Made by a program: the position numbers and the translations under genes. A stretch of 64,000 bases of DNA from Sphaerolaimus hirsutus (lineage: Eukaryota > Nematoda > Chromadorea > Monhysterida > Sphaerolaimidae), in assembly GCA_964036195.1 (NCBI GenBank), contig OZ038452.1, positions 15,494,704 to 15,558,703 on the forward strand, given 5' to 3'. The notes below the pieces were generated by a model, which was not told the origin of the DNA, made no database searches, and saw only the letters and a program-made list of their open reading frames with translations. This document shows, piece after piece, positions 37,102-49,975 of this stretch (the first letter of the stretch is position 1; each line of letters opens with the position of its first letter).

Positions 37102-37537
37102 GTGAAAGCGCTCAACTTATTTGTTGCTTGTAACGTATGCAAGACGTAGAAAAAATCTGATATATAAGTATGTAGATGGTTTAAATCCAGTTCTTATGTA
37201 ACACTGTCATTTTTAACGTGTGTTCTGCACTGCATGGATCACACAAACACACAACTGCAGCTACACAAGCATTTATGTTCTCTTTACACTCAATTTGGGG
37301 GCGGGGGGGGGTGTATTTTGAGGGGGTATAAATTCATTGTGACCATTTTGAGGGGGGTATTTTGTGGAAATAAGGTAGCTCCATTTTGCCAACTATCACC
37401 TTTATAATCTACACATCCAAAGGTAAAAAACCCCAGTTAAAAATTGCCGCACCGCACACTCAAAATTGGCAATGTGAATTCCAAGGTTTTTAGTTAGTAT
37501 TTACCGGTCATAACGTAACTCTAAATTTGGTTCGAAC
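37102..37537. other. Intergenic, MITE-related fragment
   Basis: No gene seen. About 37270-37380 carries G-rich text resembling the ACCGTATTTCCTCGAAATACCCCC foldback family. Confidence 0.4.
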
Positions 37538-37807
37538 TAGGGTTGGCCGATGTTTTTTTTAAACGTTTTTTTTCAAAAAAAAACATGACTTCCGAAATGT
37601 TTTTTTTTTAAACATCGGCCGAAATTTTTAGTACTAAGCACTAGGTATTTTGCCAAAGTTTCGCGCGCAAGCGCGCAATTTCACACACAAATTGACATTG
37701 GTGGTTGTTTTCATTGGTTTTGTGGCATTTTTAGTATCAAAGTATCCGTTTCTATCTGCTACCATGGGTTAATAAGCCGTAATATGTTGCGTTTTTTTCC
37801 AACCCTA
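37538..37807. mobile_element. hAT-type MITE, TAGGGTTGGCCGATG family (short form)
   Basis: Ends TAGGGTTGGCCGATG and TTTCCAACCCTA. The 8-bp palindromic duplication GTTCGAAC lies at 37530-37537 and 37808-37815. It contains the GCGCGCAAGCGCGC module and a GTTTTCATTGGTTTTGTGGC block shared with the longer relatives at 52278 and 55584. Confidence 0.9.
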
Positions 37808-38319
37808 GTTCGAACAATTTTAATTTCGGACGCTTCGGACAATATGAGATAGGATCTTTTGTAGTTATGACTTTGATTTATGGCTTTGCAAAAAACGTTC
37901 GAATTCATATTGCCAATTTTGAGTCTGCGGCGAGCCATTACGTCAATGCTTACATTTTCCGTGATGGATGTCCCTTTATTCACGATTTATTGAAATACCA
38001 TTTCCGCAACTAGCATTTAAAAATCACCTATTTTTTGGTAAATATATATAAATATATCACTCTAAATTTGGAAAAATATAAATATATATATAAATCACTC
38101 AAGGTCCTCAGAAAATATAATTAAATTACTGAAAAAATTACTCTAAGCTTGAAAAAAAATCACAAAAAATCACTTGCGCTTTATTTCAATTTCAAGCATA
38201 TTGTGGGTTCTTGCAGGCTTAATTAACCATATTTCCTCGAAATACACCCAGGGGGTTTATTTTTAGAGTGAGAATTTTGAGGGGGGTTAAACAAAGGAGG
38301 GGGTTTTTTGAGGGGGTAT

Positions 38320-38564
38320 TACCGTATTTCCTCGAAATACCCCCCTCAAAATGGAACTATGAATTTGTGGTCCGGGAAATGGATAACAGACGTTCAAAAG
38401 ACTTACTGTGTTACATTAGAACATCGTTTATACCATCTACAGCCTTATATAAGGCTGTAAAAACTTATAAATGGTGGTTATTGTTGCATTTTTCACGTTT
38501 TTCTCTCAAAACTTTCACGCTGAAAAAATAAACCCCCTGGGGGGTAATTCGAGGAAATACGGTA
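38320..38564. mobile_element. Foldback MITE, TACCGTATTTCCTCGAA family
   Basis: The ends TACCGTATTTCCTCGAAATA and TTCGAGGAAATACGGTA are inverted repeats, with internal runs of C and G. A partial copy precedes it (about 38228-38319). Related copies or remnants are at 37270, 38770 and 57971-58348. The duplication was not resolved and may be TA. Confidence 0.7.
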
Positions 38565-39951
38565 TTTTTAGAACTACCAGTACTAAACTGTTGTTTGTGA
38601 CATGCAGACATAGTGAAATGCAACAATAAGCACCATGTATAAGGGTCTATAGACTTATATAAGTATGCAGATGGTATAAAACAGGTGTTCACGTCACACA
38701 GTCATTGTTTTTAACATCTGTTCTGCATTGCCCGAAACCCGAATCACAAACTGTAGCTTTTGTCGTTTACATTCCCATTACACTCAAAAGGGGGGGGGGA
38801 TTTCGAGGGGGGTTATAAATTCATGCTATTATAAATATATGCTAAATTCATGCTAAAAAATTGCTATGCAGCCACTGTGATTTTGTGCATCAGGTTACAT
38901 TTTCAGCAAAAAAATGGGCTATGAAAACTCAATTTTATTATTATTGAGTAACAGTTTTTCTGCCATTTTCACATATAATGTGACCCACCATAAAATAGAG
39001 CATAAAATTCTGTATATAACCTGAAAATATGAATTTTCTCTGACCATCCAGTGTCTTATAAAGCTACTTTTTTGGAGTTGGCAAAACTGTGAAAACTCAG
39101 GGCACATGGCTACATTTTTGGCGACATTTGGCGACATTGTGGCAAAACTAGTGGCACTGGTGTCACCATGGCAACAGTTTTCCCAAGTTGATTCCCATAT
39201 ATGAAAACTGTTGCCATGTCACCATGTCGCCATGGGGTATGGAGACATGTCACCATTCAGTTTTCCCATGATGAAAAAATTTTGCAATTCAGTTTGCACA
39301 TTATGTATGCATGAGAAAAAACTTTCCAAATGCATGTCATTTGGAAAACTACAACAAACATTGCATACCATATGTGTAAACTGTATGGCCATTATTTGCC
39401 ATTTCAGTTTTCACTGTGACTTTGTGGGGAAACTGAATTGTTTTCAAATGCAGATTAATCAACACGGTTGAATGATGTTATTTAATTTTAATGTGAATTT
39501 AAATTTATGATAGTTTGAAATTGAAAATTTGAAAACTAATACACATATAGCATACAAAAAAAGTAGTCTGAATGTCACCATGTCGCCATTTCAGTTTTCA
39601 CACAAGTCACTGTGAAAACTAGTGTGTGTAGGGCCAATATTTATCTGCTTTGAACACTATTTTAACTCAATAATGCTCTACATGAGCAGAGAGATTTTCT
39701 GGAGAAAATCACTTGCAAAATTATCTTGCACAAATTACATGTTTTAGTCATAAAGCGCAATACTTGCATCACAACATATCTAGTATGAGTGATTTTATCA
39801 GTGATTTTTTTTTCAAATTGCAAAAATATACATAAATATTTCACTCAACATTTGAAAAAAACTGTAAATATATATATATAAATCATGGGTTATTTATAGT
39901 TATTGTGATTTTTGAAAATATAAATCATGGGTTATTTTTCAATGCTATGTG
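38565..39951. other. Intergenic AT-rich region
   Basis: No gene recognised. About 39030-39260 contains repeated CACCATGTCGCCATG-like phrases. A G-rich foldback remnant is near 38780-38820. Confidence 0.4.
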
Positions 39952-40410
39952 GAGGGACGTAGCCAGGATTTTTGAGCGGGGGGGGGGGGGGGCGGATTGT
40001 ATACGGAACCCGGCGAACGGGGGGGGGGGGGCGGCGCCCCCCCCCCTAAAATTTTACCCCTGTAGTAAAGGAATGGCGCCATGGCGCTGGCGCCATTTGT
40101 AGGCGCCACGCCATGGCGCCACTGGCGTTGGCATTGGCACCAAAACACCAGTATACGTCTGTTTTTTACAGGCATATAGAGTGACATGGACAAGAATTGG
40201 GTCCATTTTCACTGACTTTGAAGCCGCGGGGACCAGTCAGCCGAAAATATATGCTGTGAAGAGTGAAGGGAAAATGCGCGCTTGCGCGCAAAATTTTTTC
40301 AAACTGTCGACAAAATCGTCTTCTGGAAGTGCCATTTCTGGCACATTTTTTGGTCCGGCCCGGGAAGGGGGGGGCGGCCGCCCCCCCGCCCCCCCCTGGC
40401 TACGTCCTTG
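39952..40410. mobile_element. hAT-type MITE, CAAGGACGTAGCCAGG family (inverse orientation)
   Basis: Ends GAGGGACGTAGCCAGG and CCTGGCTACGTCCTTG, with the 8-bp duplication GCTATGTG at 39944-39951 and 40411-40418. Its interior is the reverse complement of the 2241-3257 element without that copy's nested insertion: GGCGCC palindrome, GCGCGC module and G/C runs. Confidence 0.9.
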
Positions 40411-41977
40411 GCTATGTGTAACCAAAAACGTTTGTATGCATAACCAAAGAAGTGTTCAGTGTACCGTGCAACAATTCTTTAAATGGGCTGGCTGGGTCGA
40501 TTCTTAAAGTGAAGAGAGTAATTTTTGCAGAGGGCGCTGAAGCAGATGGATTTCAAATACAGATTAAATTAATTTGGTAATTACGGCAGTTGAGTTTGTC
40601 ATACTTTTGTATCACAGTTCATTGACAATGAGTTTTCAAATACAGAAAATGAAGAGAGTTATTTTTGCAAAGAGTTCTGGAGCATATGAATTACAAATAC
40701 ACTTTAAATTTATTTGGTAATTTAGGTTATTTGGATTGTTGTGCTTTTGTCTTACAGGTCATTGGTAGTGGGTATTCTTGAGCAATACAATTTTTTTAGA
40801 AAAGCTACTGCATTTCCACACTTATTTGCACACCATTGTACACCTGGTTTACACAATGTAGACAATACACAATGGTGAATTTTGGTTGTTGTTCAATGCA
40901 CTGCATGATTTTATTACCCAGTACCCAAAGATTTTATTACCTGAACCTGACACTTGGATCCAAAAACCTGACCTGAAACCCAGCCTTGATACCTGAACCT
41001 GATACCCACAAAAAGTTTGGAACCAATTCCTGATACACAACCTGACTTCTTTTGGACCCAATATAAAATAAAAGACAGCGTTTTAGTAGGGGGTTTGGGG
41101 GGGGGTCACAACACCTGCCCAAATTCACCAAATCCAAATCCCCAAATCAGCTATCTATTTATCCCAGATGCCCTCAGCTATCTATCTATTCCGGAGGCCC
41201 TCAGCTATCTATCTTTCCCTGAAGCAAATTTTTTGGTTAGTATCCGTATACCCCCCCCCAAATCGTCCAGCTATCTACCTATCTGGAGGAATCTTTGAGA
41301 AATTTTACCCCAATTTTCACTCAATCTCACCAATTTTCATACCGTTCTATAGTTTTTCACCATCAAAATTACGTACATGTGTACATTGTTCATGTGTTTT
41401 ATTGCCAATTTTCAGCTATTTCGTGCTCTTATATGCTTTTATACCTAGTTTTAGATATTTTTCACCTACTTTTAGTGATTTTTTCTCCATTTTCATCCTT
41501 TTATACCTTTGAAGAGCCTATATTTATATGTATTGAACCACTGCGAACCCCCCCCCCCCCAACCCTCGAAATTTTCAAAGCAATCTATCCTTCTGGAGGA
41601 GCAATTTACTATCTATATGAACCCCTGCGAGGGTCCAAATCTTCAAAAGCCCTGATATCAGAAGCCAAAAATTATGAGATTCACAACCTAAATATGTACC
41701 TACACTCCGGGAAATATGTCTTTATGTTCCTGAGCAGGAACAAATTTTTTTTGACGCCCTCCCATTTAATGTGTGAGCACTGTCAAGGTATATATAGTAT
41801 AAATTCTGGTAGATGAAGGTGCTTTTGTGTCACACGTCAATTCTCAGATTTCTGAGTGCATTGCTCTTCGTATTATGGCCATCTGAAGTCAAATTTCTGG
41901 TAGAAAAAAGTCTTTGTTTTTTTGAAATAATGTAAAAACGGTGAATAGAACATGTTAGAACAAAAAATAGATCAACG
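40411..41977. other. Intergenic region with CTATCTATC-rich repeat
   Basis: No gene recognised. About 41090-41640 is a CAGCTATCTATCT/CTGGAGG-rich interspersed repeat that recurs inverted at 51950-52277, 53500-53600, 54800-54880 and 63102-63420. About 40900-41060 is a CCTGAACCTGATACC-type array. Confidence 0.5.
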
Positions 41978-42330
41978 ATGTTGTGCCCATGGCACTCAGG
42001 ACTTCACTTATCCAACTTGTGCACCACAAGTGAACTGCCTAGCACATTCAGAGTCTCAACGAGCAAGTGTTGAACTCTGCCAATGGTGCTCTTCGCGGCG
42101 TGTGAAGAAAGTGAATGTGACCTCTTCTCCTGGGATGGAAGAAGTCTGACATCAATGTTTCCACCTTCTAAGATATCACACAGGAAATCATATTCTAAAC
42201 ACCTGGGGAAAGAGGGAAATAGATCTATAAATGAGTCAGAATTGACTAATAATAACAACTTAATGCAGACTTATTTATGAACCCTGAAACCTGACCTTTG
42301 CGGGTTTCAGCACAACAGTGGAAACACTAC
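41978..42330. repeat. Direct repeat copy 1 (about 353 bp)
   Basis: Nearly identical to 43498-43867. It starts ATGTTGTGCCCATGGCACTC and ends GTGGAAACACTAC. The two copies bracket 1.17 kb. Inside, TGTTGTG near the start and CACAACA near the end are inverted, which is LTR-like, but homology extends slightly past both. Confidence 0.7.
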
Positions 42331-43049
42331 ACCCCCCTCCATGACACCTGAAGGGGGTCACACACAAAAAGACCTTGTGAAAACAAAAATGATGTAATCA
42401 CTCAAAAGCAAACAGAAATACCCATTAAAATAGTAAAAATGTGTTGAACAGGTCAAAACCCTAGAAAGTTTCATGAATTTACAAATCATGTAGACTTCGC
42501 TTGAATAAATTGGATAAAAGCAACAGAAAAACAAAAAAATCTATACAGTGTTCACAATGGACAGAACATAAATAAACCATGGTAAAAAATCACGGATCAG
42601 TGGCACATGGTTTCTTTTGCTGCCATTTCACTTTACACTTCCTTCTGTTGTTGTGATTGTTGCCCACTGTTGACTTCTTGGTAACCAGCCCATTGCTGGC
42701 TGCATTCCAATGCAAAATGCAGGAAGGTATTTTCTTGGCTGGTCACTCCACTGGTGTGTGCCGTGCTTGCACCATTCTCGCAATCTGGTGCCCACTCTGT
42801 TGTCGGGGGACCTGTGCCGCTAACACCACCTGCAACAGGGACTGCATGCCATCTGTGGGAGTCATAATGAACAACGTAATGTCTTGGATGATCTGATTCA
42901 GCACGGTGTCATATTGCAGTATGGACAATGAGGCCTGTGTGGTCATTTTCCAGAGGTCTGAGTCTGCAGTGGCGACAATTGCCCGTTTTACATCTGGTGG
43001 TGGATTCTGGCTGCTGGTTGCCACCATTCCTTGTACATGCTGTACCTGT
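42331..43049. other. Unique segment between the direct repeats
   Basis: A minus-strand open frame of 128 codons (42743-43129) is present, but I recognise no protein family. It may be a fragment of a transposon accessory protein or chance. Confidence 0.3.
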
Positions 43050-43435
43050 GATATGTTGCGCCCACAGCTCAATGAATGCACTCCACAAGTGGTAGTCTTC
43101 CAACTCAAGCACCCTGAGTGTGTGTACATTTAGCTGACACTCAGCTGAGTGCACCACTCTATGTACTCTGTGTTGATCTGCGTTGAGCCCACGGCTCACT
43201 GAGTGCGCTTCACAAGCGCTGTTTTTTATACTCAGGCACCCTGAGTGTGTGACGCAGTACCTTTAGCCGATGCTCAGCTGAGTGCACCACTGTGTAATCT
43301 GCGTAAGTCTGTGTTGAGCCCACGGCTCAGTGAATGTGCTCCACGAGGGTCAATCTGCATCCCTTGCCCAGGCGCCCTGAGCACTCACAGCGATACCTAT
43401 AGCCGACACTCGGCTGGGTGCTCCACCTTGTGTAT
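43050..43435. repeat. Tandem repeat, three units of about 130 bp
   Basis: Three diverged units begin near 43060, 43188 and 43318. Each has GCCCACGGCTCA, GCACCCTGAG and CAGCTGAGTGCACCAC phrases. They lie between the two direct repeats. Confidence 0.6.
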
Positions 43436-43497
43436 GCTGCACGGGAGCAGTGGATTCAACTGAAAACTTGACATGTTTTCAGTTAAGTACGATCACC

Positions 43498-43867
43498 ATG
43501 TTGTGCCCATGGCACTCAGGACTTCACTTATCCAACTTGTGCACCACAAGTGAACTGCCTAGCACATTCAGAGTCTCAACGAGCAAGTGTTGAAATCTGC
43601 CAATGGTGCTCTTCGCGGCGTGTGAAGAAAGTGAATGTGACCTCTTCTCCTGGGATGGAAGAAGTCTGACATCAATGTTTCCACCTTCTAAGATATCACA
43701 AATTCATGTGGTAAACGCAGGATATCATATTCTAAACACCTGGGGAAAGAGGGAAATAGATCTATAAATGAGTCAGAATTGACTAATAATAACAACTTAA
43801 TGCAGACTTATGTATGAACCCTGAAACCTGACCTTTGCGGGTTTCAGCACAACAGTGGAAACACTAC
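43498..43867. repeat. Direct repeat copy 2 (about 370 bp)
   Basis: Partner of 41978-42330. It differs by an insertion of about 17 bp near 43700 (AATTCATGTGGTAAACGC) and scattered substitutions. Confidence 0.7.
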
Positions 43868-46506
43868 AACGAATAACACATCAAACCTGCACTGCTCAAA
43901 TATCACACAAATTTGAAATCAAAATTTTATAGTGAGTGGGCCCCACAACTAAAATGAATCAACTCTGTCAGTCTGTTCTGGACTGAATCAGACAAATATT
44001 GACCAGGCATGGTGCATATTTTTTAATTGAAGAACAATTTGAAAATGTTGGCACCATGCCAGCTCTTGACTGCACTGATTTTCTGAAATGTGAAAAAAAT
44101 CAAAAAACTGTGTGACAGGTGCTGCGGTTTTGTTTAGTGGAAAATTGAATATATACGCAGGAGTGGGGCCTTATTACTACTATGGGGGGTCAACATCATG
44201 ACAACCCCTATGTATGAGTTTCACCCCCCAGCAACCCATACTACATGGATAGTTCAGCATTGAACCAAAAAAATCAAAAACATAAAGACATTTTTCCCGG
44301 AGTGTACCTCTGCCCCTAGATATGTCGTAAATCATGATGCAAAGGGACCCATGAAAATTTATGACTGCAGATGCATCATGAAGCAATTTTATCAGTTTTG
44401 CATTTTTTTTGCTGTGGAATAGTGTTCCATTTAATTTTCTGCTGTCATAGTTACAGTGGCTTAGATACTGTGAGTGCAATATGCAGACTTTGACGGACTG
44501 ATAATTCAGTCCGTTAGCTACAAAATTTTGATGATCCAAGTAAAATGTTATCATATTTACACACATAAACTTTTATCAGATATCTATTTTGATAAAAGGA
44601 TGTGGAGTTAGTGTCATGGTTATAACATAAATACATACATACATACATATACATGTACATACATCATCTAGGTATTTTTGTTTGCATATGATGAAAAGGT
44701 ATGCCATTTTTATTGCATGGGAAAACTGTGACAGTATCATAGTTGTTAAGATCTATTTATGTTCACTTGAAAATAAATATGTACATGTGAGTTCTGAGTA
44801 CACATTTACATTACCTGTAAAAAGTACCTCGCTTACTCGCTCTTATGCATACTTTCTGAAAGTACTTGAGTACAGAAAATATGAGTATTTAAAATATGCT
44901 TTTATTAGGCAAAGCAGGGAAAAAGGGAGAAAAACTAAAAGTATGGAAATATAGCCAAAAATGGATATATAAGCACATAGGTATATAGCTGAAAGCATGG
45001 TTGGTTTTAGTAAAATTCTTTTTACTAAAATTGTATTTTATTTTTATTAAAATTGTATTTTATTTTAATTTTATTCATGTTTCAGTTTATTTTATTTTAT
45101 TTTATTCTGAAATGTCATTAATAAGATAAAATGAAACCATTTTACAAAAATTTTACAAATATTTTACAAAATTTTTACAAAAAATCGGAAATCTTGGATG
45201 CAAGGACATAAAACAATGTGCATGCTAGAAGCATGCAGATGAATACAAAAAAAAATTTATGTAAACTTTTGACACGAGTTGTGAGGTAGGCATTTTGTAT
45301 TTTGACCCTCAGGAGGTCCTAGATATATGCATCTAATGGCTCCTCCCAAGGGAAGATACCTAAAATTTGGTTGTTGTTTTTTTGGGTGGGGGGGGGGCTT
45401 GCGGGGTTCAATATATATGCTTTTTCAAGGTATGGAACGAAGAAAATGGGAAACAAATCACATAAATTAGTGATGTTTAAGGTGAAAATATTTTAAAAAA
45501 TGTGAAAATTTGCAATTTTGAGCAACAGTGTTTCAATCACAACAATGAAAGATACAACAAGGCACTAGTTCTGCAAATTGGCAGCTAGTAACTTAAGCAA
45601 CACGATAGAAAACTTTCTATAGAATTTAACAGACACTTGAGTTTTTGTAAAATTTTACTCAAATTGTACAAAAATTCAATTTATTGTACAATTTTACAAA
45701 AATTCAAATTTTAGTAAAATTGTATTTTTATTTTATTAATTTTCCATTTTATTTTATTTTATTCTCTAATTTTCCATTTTATTTTTATTTTATTTTTATT
45801 TTTTTCTGAGATTTCTCCAACCCTGGCTGAAAGTATTTGGATGTAAAAACAGAAAGTGCATGAACTAGTGAATTTGAATTGAAAATGAGCAAAAACGTAT
45901 GAAAATTGGTGATTTTGAGTGACTTTTTCTGCAAAATTTCTCAAAAATACTCACTTCCTGGGCAAAAGTGTTTTACTCATGAGTAAAAGTAAAAAAACCT
46001 ACTTTACATTTTCTGTACTCAGGGTTAGTAAAAAGAAATACATAATGTTTACATATACTTTCAAAAAAGTCCAGTTCATTCAACAACTCTGGACAATATT
46101 TTGCATGTTTTGAACAATGAAAAAGATAAAAACCAATACTGTGAGAAAATGGTGCCATTATACTTTAGTGTGTCACTTTTTACAAAAAAGCCAATTCTAC
46201 CAGTGTCAATATTTTTTCAGTCTACAGCACCATTTTGCAAAAATAACACCATGTTTTGTCAATAGCATCCATCATTCTGTCAGAATGACACTAATTTTGA
46301 GTTAATACGATGATTCTATAAGGATGGTGGTATTTTTGACTCTATATTACTATACCATGAGAATGGTGATATTTTACGCCATTAGCACTATTCCATCAAA
46401 ATGGCACTATTTTGTACTCCATCACACCATTGCATACATACAATATGATGCCATTTTCAAGTCGATGACACCATTTCATTAAAATGGGACAATTTTGGAG
46501 TCTAAC
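43868..46506. other. Intergenic AT-rich repeats
   Basis: No gene recognised. It contains an (ATAC)n microsatellite at 44631-44665, TTTTATTTTATTT-rich low-complexity stretches at 45040-45110 and 45720-45815, and repeated ATGGCACCATTTTG-like phrases at 46140-46490. Confidence 0.5.
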
Positions 46507-47399
46507 TAGGGTGTCAAATTTCTGTTTCCATTTTCCGTTTCTGCTTTTCCGCAGGAAAATTTTTTACCTTTCCGTTTTCCGGCAGCTGAAAATTTGTTAC
46601 ATTTCCATTTTCCGGCAGCTGAAATTTTTTTACCTATCCGTTTTCCGGCAGCTGAAAATTTGTTACCTTTCCGTTTCCGTTTTTCTAGCCCATTTTCCGG
46701 CTGAAAAATTTTTACCTTTCCGTTTCCATTTTTCCATTTTCTGGCTCGATTTTCAGCTTTATGGCATTTTTCCATTATTTTTCCAATATGTATTTATCTT
46801 TTTTCACTATGGTGTTTTTAACTGCCAGGTTCTTGTGTCATTCATAATTTTTATCTGTATCCAAATCTGTAAAAAACACAAAGTAATTTTGGACACATAC
46901 TTTGCAGTCTGCTGAGTATACTTTTTACTATTCAGATACATCAAAGTTCACTTTTGCTAAATTCTTATTGTTGTTGTATTTAGTGTACTTTTGCTACCTT
47001 TTGATGATTTTTTGTTGGTTCAGTTACAAGTGGTTCAGTTTGTTGGTTGAACTACAAGTGAAGTTACTGGCATGATTTATAGTTGCAGAATGTACAGCTA
47101 CCACAATCAAAGCCAAACAGCCAAACTTGCATGCAGGTTTTCCTCCTGCAAATTTGTCCATTTCTATGCAAATTTCACTTTATTTTTTACATTTCCATGA
47201 AAATTTCGCTTTCCGTTTTCCAGCATTTCATTTTTCCGTTTTCCGGCAGATAATTTTTTTTACCTTTCCATTTTCCGCTGAGTGAAATTTTTTTACCTTT
47301 CCGTTTTCCGGCCCATAATTTTTTTTACCTTTCCATTTTCCGTAAAGTTAAAAATTTTCACCTTTCCGTTTTCTGTAAAAAAATTTTTTTGACACCCTA
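46507..47399. mobile_element. hAT-type MITE, TAGGGTGTCAAA family with TTTTCCG array
   Basis: Ends TAGGGTGTCAAATTTC and TTTTTTTGACACCCTA. The 8-bp duplication AGTCTAAC lies at 46499-46506 and 47400-47407. TTTTCCGGCAGCTGAAA units occupy both sides of a unique centre (about 46790-47200). Same family as the copy nested in the retrotransposon. Confidence 0.92.
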
Positions 47400-47546
47400 A
47401 GTCTAACACGCCTACACCATTCCATGAAAAATGGCACCGTTTTGGATATTATAATACCATAATGGCATCACAGTCAAAGGCGCACTGCACACTGCAAAGT
47501 GTAACGATCGGGTCCGGACGTTTAAATTTCCACCAGGGCAGAATTA

Positions 47547-47785
47547 TAGGGGCCGCGCACACTGAAACCGAATATTTCGGCATACGCACGTTTTTGACAA
47601 ATGCCGAATTAAATGCTGAATAGAAAAAAACTTGCTGAACCAAAATCGTCCAGACGTTCTCAAAATTCAATATGAAATGCCTAAAATGCTGAACTAAAAC
47701 CGTCTGAACGGCAATTTTTCAATTCAGATTCGGCAGATGAAAAGTGCGTATGCCGAAATATTCGGTTTCAGTGTGCGCGGCCCCA
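47547..47785. mobile_element. PIF/Harbinger-like MITE with long inverted ends
   Basis: The ends GGGGCCGCGCACACTGAAAC and GTTTCAGTGTGCGCGGCCCC extend as inverted repeats for about 40 bp (through ATATTTCGGCATACGCAC). TTA flanks both sides (47544-47546 and 47786-47788), as in Harbinger-type insertions. It is nested in another inverted-repeat element whose ends CACTGCAAAGTGTAACG and CGTTACACTTTGCAGGTG lie near 47488 and 47950. Confidence 0.75.
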
Positions 47786-48670
47786 TTAAGTCAGTTCGGA
47801 TGATTTTATTTACGACACATCTAAAAAACTACTGAAATTTGGGTCGGTTCGGACGATTTTTAATTCCACCCCTTTTTTTAATTGCGCCTTTGAATTCCAC
47901 CCATGCAAAAATCGTCCGAACTTCCCGTTACACTTTGCAGGTGTCGCACTATTGAAGAGTGTCGCATTATTGAAGAGTGTCGGATTATTTTCACACAACA
48001 TGCCCAAACCTGTCGCACTATTGGAGATGTCGTATTATTGGAGACCTGTCGTATTATTAGAGCATTTACGGTAATGGTCACAATGTGAAATGCACAGTAA
48101 AAAGATATGACGTCAAACAAAACGTAATACGATGCGGTAATTGCGCAAAACGTGCGCACGCGGCCACAGTCGCATTACAAAGCAGTGACTGCGCTATCGC
48201 AGGCCTCGGTGACTCACAGCAGCTGAACCTTTCGGTTTTGTACCTTCGTCCCACTTTGCTCATTCTTGGAAACTTTTGCATAAATATTTATAACGCGCAG
48301 TGAATCAAAATTCGGAGCCTCTTATCGTTTCTCCCCATTCTATTTCGATGTCAATGTTGTGAAAATATACCTTCGCGTACATATTCCGACTAACCGTATA
48401 CTGCACGCCGATCTCGTAATACTAATTCGCACAAGCAAATCAATGACGTCATTTGAAATATTGAACACATTGAGGTTGTTCCCATCAAATTTGAACGAAT
48501 GTGACCTCTGCCAAAATTTAAAGGAATGGGGCACCGCATTTAAAATTGGCTCACGTCCAAGCCTTTATTGGATACGTATAAAGTTCCGTCCATGTCACTC
48601 ATAATGGCCGCGGAATGCGATTAAGGTACCGAAAATTGTCGCTGATGACGGCTGACACACTAGTTACAAA

Positions 48671-49317
48671 TGAGGCGTCTAATTCTTAAAGTCGACAAGT
48701 CCAAAATATGAAAATTTTAAGTTAGGCCCGGAAACGTCATCTGGGGCTACTCCCGCACATTTTTCATCCTTTTCCATAAATTTTTTGATCTCACATGCCC
48801 ATAAGGCAAAGTGCCAAATTTGACATTTTTAGGGAAAAATGCAAAAAAATTGTGCAAGAAGTCGACAAGTCCATTCAGTTTTGGGCTAAAAGTCGAGAAG
48901 TCCACTTTCCACAGCCTTATTTTATGGGGAAAAACGCAAGAAATGTGATAAGTCCATCATGAACACCGATTTCTAAAAGTCGAGAAGTCCATAAATTTCC
49001 CATAAGGCAAGCACAATGCCAGGGGGAACAAAAATGTTCTCGAGTGCAAGAAGTCGACAAGTTCATTTACCTCCCCAAAACGGTTTTGTTCTGTCCGAGT
49101 AGAATTTTTTAGACACCCAATTTTTCCATTATATGTTGAGAGCAGGGGCTGAAAATTTGACACTTTATTGTTAACATTTGGAACTTAATGTTGAGCATGA
49201 GAGAGCCCCATTGAACATGCACCAAGGACCTGGAATAGGAAATGAAACTTTAAATGTGATTTATACAAAATCGCATTTTGTGGACTTAGAATTAGCGCTT
49301 TAGAATTAGACGCCTCA
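48671..49317. mobile_element. MITE with AAGTCGACAAGTCC repeats
   Basis: The ends TGAGGCGTCTAATTCT and AGAATTAGACGCCTCA are inverted. The body repeats AAGTCGACAAGTCCA or AAGTCGAGAAGTCC about six times. The target duplication is unclear. It lies about 0.5 kb upstream of the ABCA start codon. Confidence 0.7.
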
Positions 49318-49759
49318 AATGTATGTGCACTGGTCTGTGTCAATTCAGATTTTGGCTTCACGTGTAGCAGAGCGATGTTTCAATGCACTTGCCATTATAT
49401 TTATTTTTCAACATTGCTGCATGTGCATTTAGAAATCCCTCTGCGTCACATGAAAGCGAAATTTGAGTTGACACAGATCAGTTGATACACATGAGGATGC
49501 CCCAGCTATCGTCAACTATGGTTCTGTATACAAACTGATGTATCCAAACATTGTATTGGCCGGCGGCCAAGTTTTTATGCGGTGTATCCCCGAATTGAAA
49601 TGATTAAAGCAGCGATGTCCTTTTCATCGTGACTCATCTGGAAATTCATAGATCTTTTAACATATCGTGTCGTACGTTTTATTTAGATATTTGTTAATTG
49701 CCGACGAGCAATCAGACTCGGCGCGGATGTGCTGTGTACTCTCTTTTTCAGGCTCGACT

Positions 49760-49798
49760 ATGGTGCGCTTGCGGGCTGCTGTTTGGATAATCTTTTAA
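49760..49798 (+). CDS. Possible upstream ORF of the ABCA transcript (12 codons)
   Basis: ATG GTG CGC ... TAA, 42 bp before the ABCA start. It follows a CTCTTTTTCAG that looks like an intron acceptor at 49751, so a spliced 5' leader is plausible. Speculative. Confidence 0.25.
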   Translation: MVRLRAAVWIIF

Positions 49799-49840
49799 AT
49801 CCCGCGGGATAACAGTCTCGACGACAGTTCCACGGGCGAA

Positions 49841-49975
49841 ATGCCGCTGTGGCTGCGTCAACTGGGCGCGCTGTTATGGAAGGATTTCAAAATACAGTAC
49901 CGGTCGCCTGTGTGGACGGTGTTCGAGCTGCTGCCCCCCATCATCTTCGCAATCCTGGTCGCTTATATGCGTTCG
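49841..49975 (+). CDS. ABC transporter subfamily A, exon 1 (first transmembrane helix)
   Basis: Encodes 45 residues starting MPLWLRQLGALLWKDFKIQY, with a hydrophobic helix PPIIFAILVAYM. A short cytoplasmic L-x-x-L-L-W-K-[DN] start followed at once by a membrane helix is the hallmark of ABCA N-termini. ABCA proteins are full-size lipid-handling transporters with large extracellular loops. The proposed donor at 49976 (GTGGTT) is phase 0 and weak; GTTGGT shortly after is the alternative. Confidence 0.8.

Noticed and set aside
42743-43129. 128-codon minus-strand ORF as a host gene
   Set aside because: No recognisable domain; it overlaps a tandem repeat and lies between transposon-like repeats.
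41978-43867. A complete small LTR (TRIM) element
   Set aside because: Homology of the repeats extends beyond the TG..CA-like ends and neither primer site, polypurine tract nor target duplication could be found.
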